64,000 nucleotides of DNA from Botryosphaeria dothidea (lineage: Eukaryota; Ascomycota; Dothideomycetes; Botryosphaeriales; Botryosphaeriaceae): positions 2,294,001-2,358,000 of the forward strand of contig WWBZ02000082.1 in assembly GCA_011503125.2 (NCBI GenBank), written 5' to 3'. The notes under the pieces were generated by a model that was not told the DNA's origin, did no database searches, and saw only the letters and a program-made list of their open reading frames with translations. The position numbers were made by a program, and so were the translations under genes. Position 1 is the first letter of the stretch. The number at the start of each line of letters is the position of its first letter. Shown here piece after piece: positions 55,429-64,000 of this stretch.

Positions 55429-58400
55429 TTAGAAGGTGTCACGGTCGAAGCTATCAAGGCTGTCGCGGTATGACTCCAGGTCTGTGCTAAGGTTTAGTCG
55501 GACTGTTCATATAGTAGAGAATATCGAATTCACTTACCAGGGCTCTGGTTACCCACAGGTTTCCTTCTTATGACAGTCTCGGAGTGCTCCAAAGGACGCG
55601 GGCTCTTCGAGCTCATGGGTCTTGGGCCGGTGATCTTGCGGCCTGGGCTCCTCATGGTAGTTTGAGGGTTGGGAGAAGGCGTGAGGCTATGCCTATCAGT
55701 CTCAAGGCTGTAACGAACCTCCTCGATGGGGGGAAGCGGCGACAAGAGCTGACCCGAGCCCGGGGGGCTGCTGTACATTTGCTTAGCGCCAAACGGCAAG
55801 ATGCGCTGCTGTTGAGGAATTTGTTGCATCTGAGGCACAAGAGGTCCATCATCCCTTTGGCGACCATTCACTTGCTCGGAGGCGGAGTGGTTCGAGTAGC
55901 CGCCGTCGGAAAGCGGGGACATGTGACCGTTGTTGCCGCCAAAGCGACTCCTGTTCAGCGCGAGGCTAGGAGCCGAACCCCACTGGTCGAAGTCGGGCGA
56001 GTGAGGATCGTCGAAGTTGATTGCCTGCGATTCCAGATGCGTCTGATGACGGTGAGTAGGTCCAGGACGCGGCTGTGGGTGCTCCAGGTTCAATGAATTG
56101 CGATGAGCTTGATACTTGGGTCCATCCATGTCTTCATCATCTGGGACAAGTGGAGAAGGTGACCTAACCTGGTCAAACGAGCGCGCGCGCTGGTGGCCAT
56201 TCAAAGAAGTACTAGACCGAATACGATCATCTTCCTGGAGCTCGTAATCATAGTAGTCGAGGTTGACATTGGAACCCGAGCGAGAGGCCTGGGAATACGG
56301 ACGGCCCTTCTTGCCGTTGCTCTTCTCAGTCGATGCGGTGGTCTTCGACCAACGAGATATTTTTGGAATACCAAAAATGGATGAACTGTTTGACTTGTGC
56401 TTCGACTTGGTCTTGGAGCTGGCCTCTTGACTTGGCGACCCGTCAAAGCCACCGCGTTGGCCTGGTGGCGTTATATCCTGTGGCAGAGAGTCGCTACGGC
56501 GGACCTCCTCGGTTGGCGTCAACAGGCGCTCGTTGTTCTCGAACTGGTGATCTAAAACCTTCGTTTCATGCTCTTCTAGCTCTTCATCTCCTTCGAGAAC
56601 TGTGCTGATGCGGTGCTCCGACCCACGACGTCCATCGTAGCCAGAGTGGCGACCAAGGTGACGGGAAGATGGATTAGAGAACGTGCCCGATTGGTTAGGA
56701 GTAGACGCGGTGTTGGCCCGGCCCTCTGGCTCATAGCCTGGATCGCCAGCGGCCCGCAAGTTCTCGTAAGACGTCATGCTGTTGCCCTGGCTACCCTGCA
56801 GCGAGGGGCGCGGTCCAAATGTTTGGTTGTCCTTGAGACCCTCAACTTCATCGAGGAGTTGCATGAGCATATCTTCGATCCTTGACAGCTCGTTCGAATT
56901 CTTCATGCTTAAGCCCTTGAGAGCCCTCTTAAAGACATTCTTGCGCTTCGTGGGAAGATCGTCAACATCTTCTGACGAGCGTCCACGCAGACGAGTTGTG
57001 CTTGGGGGCTGCGGTCGCGGACCCTGAAGAAGTCTCTGAATGACAACTTCGGCATCTCGGTCAGTGTTGCCCATAATCATCTTGTCTTGTTCGGCGATAA
57101 ATCTCTTCATCTCCTCAAAAGAGTTGCGCATTTCAGCCGCGCTGCGGACAAGCGTTACCAGGATCTCGGTGTCGCGGGCATTGCGTTGAGCATCGCGGAC
57201 AGTGAGGTGATCCATCAGGGCCACGATATCCTTTGACTGAATGTTATCGAGACCCTTGCCGGTGGCGCTGTCGTACAGCGGTGATGTCATGCCGTGCGAA
57301 TTACCGCTGAAATTACGCGCATGCATAGGCTTGCCGCCTGCTACGAACGGATCCTCATCAACAAGATCGCCAGACATGTCCGGCAAGCCACTGTCTTCAA
57401 AGAATCTGGAGTTGTCCAACTGTGGCTCAGGCGTGTATCCCGGCTGAGCGGCAGAGATATAGCCTTCGTCCTTCCAGTTCCCTGGGCTGTTAGGATCCAT
57501 TTGCTGATGCGGGAAATTTTCTTCGTGTTGCGGATAAGGCTCTCCATAGTCTTCGTAGTCTTCCTCAATTGTAGGCTGGTATTGCCGGTCTTGAGATGCC
57601 GGGCTTCTGTGATCGTCCCTGAGAAGATGTGCGGCCGCAGTTGCTGCCGCACCAGCAGCGCCTCCGGCAAGGGCGGCCTCGCCAACCCGAATACCATTGG
57701 TAGACATTGGAGGAGTGGGCTCGTAGGGCCAGCGGTCAGGAGTTCGTGCCGGTCCCTGGATTTCTGAGGGATTTGTTGTGACATCAGACTCGTTGTCTAA
57801 TCCGTGACCGATTTCAGGCATGGGATCTCCGAATGGCATTGCGTTGTGTGTCATCTGAATCTGTTCTTCAGATCGGTAGGAGCCTCCCTCACTTTGAGGT
57901 GGGGAACCATTGTAGCCATCGTAATCGTCGTAATCGTCGTATTGGTCAATTCTCTTCGCTTGGTCTCGCAGGGCAGCCCATCGCTCTCCACTAGTTTCCG
58001 GATGGCCGGTGACTGTGTTAGAGCCGGATGATTGATGCGGCTCTTCCATATGAAGGAATTCGGGCTGAATAGGCTCAAGGCGGGAATCCCGCTGAGAGGA
58101 GTTCACGCTCGTGCTGACAGTTGAAGGGTCAACAAGAGATGCAACAGCAGATTCCACAGCGGCAGGAGTGGCGACATAGTCGGGCCTCTCGCCGATCTCA
58201 TGGATATCCTGATCCGCTGCAAGCCTATCACGATACTGCCCATCCATACTGTCATCCGTGTAGGTGGTCAAGCGGTTGTAATCAAGAGGGTCGGAAGTTC
58301 TTATGCTGTCATCGGTGTGGAGAGTGATGCGCTTCTCGTCGATTTCAGAGCGCAGCGCATCGTTCTCCTCGTGCTCATGCTCGAAGAATCGGTCGGCCTC

Positions 58401-60605
58401 CTCTTCCCTCCTAGGTGTTGCTGTGCCATCATTATACGACAGCTCCGAATCGTGAACGATGTCAATATCGGAAACGTCCGACTTCCTGCCAGATTGCATG
58501 CCATCCGATCGTCTTCGTGAACGTGCCGCGTTGGTGCTTGGAGAGTTGGCGGCTGAGTTAAGGGAAAGCTCCGTCAGCTTGTTCGACGTTTCGCGTCCAG
58601 CAGATGAGATGGAGGCGACACTTCGAGTTGAGCGAGGACCTTGAGGAGTGAGATTTTCTTTTCGATCCTCATAACTGAGATCGCCTTGGTGAAACTCCCT
58701 TGTGGGAGTTCGCGAATTGCTGCGCAGTGAGGCAGCAGCAACGCCACCCACGCCAGCCGCCGCAAGTGCAGCAGTGGCCTTTTCTCTAGTAGATAGCTCT
58801 CTATCACTTCTCGCGCTACCAGAAACACTGAGTCCCCCAAGAGAGCTATTGCTATTCGGTCCACGGCGCAAAGCAGCGGGAGTTCTGGTAGGAGTCGAAG
58901 GCGCGGGCGACATCACCGGACGAGGGGTTCCTCGCGACACCTCGCGGATGGGTGTGGCTCCTCGTGAAGAAGTGGGCCTTTCAGTATCAGCAGAAAGAAT
59001 CGAATCCCTAGTGAGTTCAGAAGCGTGGAGTTCGCTCTGCATAGGCAGCGGCGGCACTGAACCCTTGATGCTCTCCTCGCCAATGCTCTCAGAAATGCTA
59101 GCAGAACGACTCCTGCTTTTGCTGCGTCTCTTTCTCCTTTCCTTCTTATCCAGGCTCGCCTCCGAGTCATGGTGCTTAAGGGCTGCAGCTGTGAGACCTG
59201 CGCCAATCGCGCCCGCGACCGCGGCATCTTTCAAGCGCTTGTCCTTGCTCCTTTTCTTGTGAAGTTTCTCATCTTCTCGAACAGTGGATTCGGAGCCGAA
59301 CCGATCATAGCTCATCTCGGAGCCCGAGTCGCGACTCGGCCTCCTTGACCTTTTGCTCCGAACCGAGTCACCAGAGAGGACAACGCCTGGGTCCTTGTCG
59401 TCACGATTGAGCACAACTTTGACGTTGGGTGCGCTAGAAGATTTTGAGACCGATCTCTTCGGCTCGCCGCGAGAGCTCGCGGAATACAGAGAGTCGCGAT
59501 TTCGGTCGAACTTATCCCGATGTTGATGCTCTTTAAGCGCGTTGATCTCAGGTAGAATGAGCCGCTTAATGGCGTCCTCCACAGTTGCAAGGAGCTTGGG
59601 GTTGTTGATGGATGAGGTGGTCGAGATGCCCGATCGAATCGACTGCGTATCACCGGACCTTCGGCTGATGTCTGAAGCAAGCAAGCTGGACTCGGTACCG
59701 CTGATGAGGGCTTCTTCGCGTCGTGAGCGAGAGAGCTTTCTTCTTGAGGATGATTTTCCATCTGAGAGCTTCTCTCTGCTCAAACTCTTCTCGCGACGCT
59801 GCTTGAGTTTGCTTGACTCGGATTGCTCCTTGGTCAGCTTTTCCATGATCTTTTGAGTCATGATGCGCTCCCTGCTCAAACTGCGGCTCCTCCTACGAGA
59901 TGGTGCTTTGAGCTTGCCGCCATCTTCCTCAGACACCTTTTCCTCGCGATCCAAGCTTCGACTCCGCCGGCGAGTAAGTGTTGGAGGAACAATGGCGGGA
60001 GGACCATCGACCATACTATCCGGAGGCATTGAGGAAATATCTGAGCCAGCAGGAACGTAACGACTTTGGGAAAGTTCGGAACGGGACATGTCGCTACCGT
60101 TGTGGAGCACTTCAACCTCTACGGGGGGCATGCCGCTGACGTTCGACTCTGAAGAGTATGACACCTCGCTCGTATCTCCAAGCTTGGGGTCGCCGCCCTT
60201 GGCTGAGGGCAACGAAATTCTCCGGGTGTAGGAAGGTTTTCTATCCTTGTCGGTTTGAGTAATTTCGACGTGGTCATGACCGGTCGTCCTCGACCTCCTA
60301 TGCTTGGTGGAAGGCGTCACCCTCACTCGGACGCTCGGGCGCGAGTGCACCTTGTCGCCCGTCTTGCCTGCCTCGAAATATTCAATGAGGAGTGAGGTTT
60401 GAGACTGCTGTCGACCGTGACCAAGCTTGTCCTTAGATTTTGTGGTGATGGTGACGGGGCTTCCGTCGTCAGGTATCGAGAAGTGCGAGCGATCGGTCCG
60501 GCGGGAAATGTCGGTAGCCAGATCGTCGGCACGAAAGCTGCTGTCGTCGGCGAACGAGGTTTCGGTGGGTGCCGGGAGGGGCGGGCGTTGGGTGTCGACA
60601 CCCAT
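55429..60605 (-). CDS. Very large Ser-rich disordered fungal protein (1706 aa)
   Basis: Exon 1 60605-55538, a 56-nt intron (GTAAGT, GCACAG) and a short exon 2 55481-55429 that supplies the C-terminus DLESYRDSLDSFDRDTF. Product 1706 residues. The first 500 residues are Arg/Ser-rich with RRRSRSLSRERI-type patches and KSRSRSASIS. Three short Ala/Gly-rich hydrophobic stretches recur (AAVAGAIGAGLTAAAL, ALAAAGVGGVAAASL, ALAGGAAGAAATAAAHLL), the pattern of proteins often named involucrin-repeat-like in fungi. The best ordered part is helical, around residues 1130-1290 (VRDAQRNARDTEILVTLVRS, then NSFEEMKRFIAEQDKMI, then LSRIEDMLMQLLDEVEGLKD). The tail is Ser/Pro-rich. No catalytic domain; a scaffold or septal/cortical role is possible but not shown. 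The start MGVDTQRPPLPAPTE is the first Met. Confidence 0.85.
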
Positions 60606-62749
60606 TGTACAGTGAAGCGTCAGACAGTAGTCGAGCGTGCACTAGTTCATTGGGTGCGCTGGATGTAATGGGCTGGAGGGTGAGAGTAATGGTAAGAGAT
60701 TGCCACGAAGTCGCAGGGCGAACGAACGAAGCAGACGGACAGTGTCGAGGGCCCAATGTTCGATGATTCGCAGGTGAATGCGCCCGAAGGCAACGTGCTG
60801 GGGCCAGCCAATCGGTTGCCGGTGGCCTCGGGGAGTAGTCTGTGGTGGATCGGCAGCGGCGATGGGCCAAACGAACGAGCGACGAGCGGTGCGGTGTTGC
60901 GTGGACGGTCGCTCGAAGCTGAGATTTGGCGAACCTGTGTCACCAGGTGCTGCGGCCAGCTATTCGCCGTGTGCCGCAGCTGGGTCGCACGCAGACGGCG
61001 GACCAGGAATGCTGAGGAAGGGAAGTAGTAGAGATGGGAGAGGGCGCGGGGCTCAGCTCAGCTCAGCTCAGGGCAGCCATGCACAGCGCGAGGAGATGCA
61101 GGTGCAGAGGAAGGTGAGAGGGCGCTGGGGAGACGCTGTTCTGGATGTCGCTCTCAGGCGGGCCGGGCAGGACAGGGCAGGGCAGGGCAGTGCTGCGAGG
61201 GCGCGAGGGCGTGCAAACGAGCAAATGCGGCTCCTGCAGCGAGACGGGCCAGGATGCGAGCGAAATCGATGTGTTGTCCCAGGCTGGCGCTTTTGGATCA
61301 GCAAAGCAGGCGCTGGAGGCTGGTGGGTGGCTGGGGCACGTCACCCGGACAATAGCAGCGCCCGCGCGGGATCTACGTCAAGTCCGTGGAATCGTCAGTC
61401 AAAGCGCTCGGTGATGTGCTGCGCTCAGGGCTCTGGCCGTCCTGTTCCTCGAGCGCGCAGGCAGCCTCCAGCCCGGGTGCCGTTTCGCTCGCCCGCCGCC
61501 AGGCCGACACGGCCCCCATGGCCCAACCCGCGCCACGGCGGTCAACGGCCGCGGCCAGCCTCTCAACACAGCTGAGCGCCCGTCGCGCGCGCTGTTTGGC
61601 CCGCCTCGCGAGGAGGACAACGCAGAAGCCGGACGCCTCGTTGCGCTGCACCCATTGGGCCGCCAAAATGCACCATCCCGGGCGTGCACGCGTGCCCGCC
61701 AACATCACACATCCGCCTGCATCGCGCCCCAGTCCAGCTCCGCCTTTGGCCCGCCAGAATTAGCGCTCCGCAATCCGTGGCCATGGCATCCGGGCCCTGT
61801 GGACCAATCAGCGCCGTACCTGCAGTGCCTACAATAACCACACACCAAGTCAGCTGCATGTGCGGCCGGAGGAGTGTCAGGCGCCGGTACAGAAGGCGCC
61901 GCCGCTGCTGACAGGCAACATCGGCACCTTATGCACGAGCCGGGCTCCTTGAAGACACGGAGGCAGTTGGTCGTCTGAATGCTGCTCAATAGGTGTAGCT
62001 TCCCGGCCGAGCTGCCCTTTGGGTTGGTGCGGCCGGCTGCAGCACGCTTCTGTAAAGTAAAACGAACTACCCCATGCCGCAGCCTGCGAGACGGCCGACG
62101 CTGTCCACCCATGTTTGGAATCTCCGACGCCGGATTGGCAGTTCAACGGTGCACCAGCATGACTTACCTGCAAGGTAACGTGCGCCCACTATCTATGACG
62201 CCGCCGACGCCAAGTGCTCTCTGGAGGACACAAGCTTTGTCTTCGCGCTTCTTTTCTTCTTCATAGGGCTTTCATGAAGCAAGGATCTCGACGCCTTATA
62301 CATGCTTGAGCATGACCACTACATTGCGACTGAATCTACGCCTGCTTCTTTCAACTCTTTTTTCTCTGATATGTACACATTCTAAATTCAGCGGAACGAT
62401 CAACAAGCTCCCTACCAGAACACTCGCATCCCTGCCAAGCTAGCCGTCATGTGCATGGGGAAATGCAGCGAAGCGACATAGGTTTGACCGTGCGACTTAA
62501 TTGCATACCCGGAAGATCGCTACCGAAGCATCATATCGCGCTTCCTAAAGTCTGATCTTCATATGCGGAAGCTCGACTACTAGTTTAGTGACATGGCGGG
62601 TTACTCTTTTGAGACAACTGCTTACTCACGATGTTCTTAATAACACAACTCCCCGCTCCTGATATGAAGCATGTGTACCAATCGTCTTGTCTTTGATTCT
62701 CGAATCTCTCGGTAGATTCCTTGCAAAAGAAGCACAACATCATTTGACC
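60606..62749. other. Divergent 2.1-kb intergenic region
   Basis: 60606-61700 is GC-rich and probably holds the promoter and leader of the 1706-aa gene, with a (GCTCA)4 run and a GGGCA/GGACA run near 61170-61190. 61700-62749 precedes the transporter and includes a leader-like part. No gene supported. Confidence 0.4.
61051..61071 (+). repeat. (GCTCA)4 short tandem repeat
   Basis: Four perfect GCTCA units in the upstream region of the 1706-aa gene. Confidence 0.9.
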
Positions 62750-64000
62750 ATGGAGAAACGCAGTGCTGAAGCGCAGGATATCAAACGTCCCGAGGCTCTT
62801 CCGACGGAGATCACCCCCCTCACGCCTGGAGAGTATGCAATGGCGGAGAAAAAATTGTTGAGAAAGATTGACCTGCGAATAATGCCCTGCCTTTTCCTCG
62901 TCATTGTGTTGAAGTAAGTCTAAGTAGTCCCCTGGCACAGTTCAATACACCAATCAGAGTTCCCAGTTACCTGGACCGCAACGCTCTTGCCAATGCCCGA
63001 GTGCAGGGAATTGAGGAATATCTAGGGCTTGAAGGGTCGGAGTTCAACACGGCGATCTCAGTACTTTTTGCAGGTTACCTGGCTCTCCAGATACCTTCCA
63101 ATTTGATACTCACGAGAGTCCGACCTAGCCTTTATCTAGTAAGTTCAAGAATGTCGTATATATAACACATGCTAAACCAATCAGCCTGGTTGCATGATAT
63201 TGTGGGGTATAGTGTCGGCTTGTGGAGCTGCTGTGCAAGGCTTCAGTGGGCTAGTTGCAGTGCGATTCATGCTGGGCGTGGTCGAGGCGTACGTTTTCTG
63301 CACGGTGGAACGCTGAGGCAACCACACTGATGCGAGACAGTCCTTACTTTCCTGGTGCCTTATTCCTCCTTTCCAGTTGGTACACCAAGAAAGAATTGGC
63401 GCTAAGGACGGCAATCCTTTATGCCGGAGCCCTGCTGTCGGGAGGATTCGGCGGCCTTATCGGAGCGGGAATACAGTACGGGATGGATGGCGCGAGAGGC
63501 CTGGAGTCATGGAGATGGCTCTTCATCATCGAAGGATCATGCACAGTGGCACTAGCGACCCTTTCCATGTTCATTCTTCCAGACTATCCCCATACAACAA
63601 AATCTCTCAGCCCACTGGAGAGGGCCATCGCTATTCGCCGCCTTCAGGACACAACAGCCCAAGCAGATGAAGAGAAAGGGACCTTGCTCCACGGCTTGCG
63701 TTTGGCTGTCACTGACTACAGAGTCTGGCTTCTGGCTCTAATTGTGATTAGTATTACCTCCGCTGGGGCTGTGGTAAGCTTCATCCCAACACTCGTCGAC
63801 ACTTTCGGATATGACAAAATAGAAACCTTGTTGCTGGTCGCACCTCCTTACGTCTTCTCGACGATTTTCGCTCTTATGGTGTCCTATTCGAGCGACAAAT
63901 TTACTTCGCGTTCGTGGCATATCTTTGTGCCAATGTCTGTTGGCTTGGCCGGATACATCATCGCGGCGTCTACGTTGGCGCTGGCTGCACGTTACGTGGC
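62750..64000 (+). CDS. MFS transporter, anion:cation symporter (Dal5/allantoate permease-like), 3' end beyond window
   Basis: Exons 62750-62913, 62958-63138, 63185-63288 and 63341 to the window edge; introns of 44, 46 and 52 nt, all in phase, which is why no long uninterrupted frame exists upstream of 63341. About 369 residues are visible of an expected 480-520. The N-terminal cytosolic MEKRSAEAQDIKRPE is followed by KIDLRIMPCLFLVIVLK-VPSYLDRNALANAR, the ACS-family TM1 signature. Then come SVLFAGYLALQIPSNLILTR (TM2-3), VAVRFMLGVVEAPYFPGALF (TM4-5) and SWYTKKELALRTAI, the conserved inter-helix motif. RRLQDTTAQADEEKG is in the central loop, and later helices follow (WLLALIVISITSAGAVVSF). Members carry carboxylates, allantoate, vitamins or amides; the substrate here is unknown. 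Confidence 0.9.

Overview
This window is nuclear DNA of a filamentous ascomycete. Most genes carry short spliceosomal introns (about 44-130 nt) with GTRNGT donors, CTAAC/CTGAC-type branch points and YAG (occasionally AAG) acceptors. The gene set (neutral ceramidase, Opy2, DUF1399, tannase-family feruloyl esterase, CaaX GTPase, fungal-only disordered proteins) is typical of Pezizomycotina, and Dothideomycetes is my best guess. I saw no rRNA, tRNA, CRISPR array, insertion sequence or complete transposon. Exon models were assembled by hand, checking splice phase at every junction.

Layout, left to right: neutral ceramidase (-, cut by the left edge); SPF27/BCAS2 splicing factor (+); PKA regulatory subunit (-) with a long GC-rich upstream region; small secreted beta-gamma-crystallin-like protein (+); tRNA pseudouridine synthase Deg1/Pus3 (-); GPI15/PIG-H (-) divergent from a Hub1/UBL5 protein with an RS-rich N-terminus (+); an unrecognised 590-aa protein (-); V-ATPase subunit d (-) divergent from an atypical Rho-like GTPase (+); a frame-disrupted NTF2-like gene (+); a DUF1399 protein (-); feruloyl esterase B (+); a 916-aa disordered protein (-); PRPP synthetase (-); a metallo-beta-lactamase-fold enzyme (+); neutral trehalase (+); MBF1 (+); a 5.7-kb gene-poor stretch; an Opy2-like HOG-pathway membrane anchor (+); a short low-complexity protein (+); a 1706-aa disordered protein (-); and an MFS anion:cation symporter-type transporter (+, cut by the right edge).

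Most of the window is housekeeping. Functional links are loose rather than cluster-like. The PKA regulatory subunit, neutral trehalase (with an RRSS PKA-type site near its N-terminus) and the Opy2-like anchor all belong to stress and nutrient signalling. SPF27 and the RS-Hub1 protein both act on the spliceosome. There is no secondary-metabolite cluster.

The more unusual items are: the RS-Hub1 architecture; a GTPase lacking the switch-II Gly/Gln; a ceramidase with Thr where the nucleophilic Ser is expected; a secreted protein with two calcium-type crystallin motifs; a near-perfect 96-nt hairpin (13.86 kb); a second hairpin (53.8 kb) that shares sequence with a partial copy at 23.3 kb; nested palindromic tandem repeats at 28.0 kb; and a two-frameshift pseudogene candidate at 20 kb.
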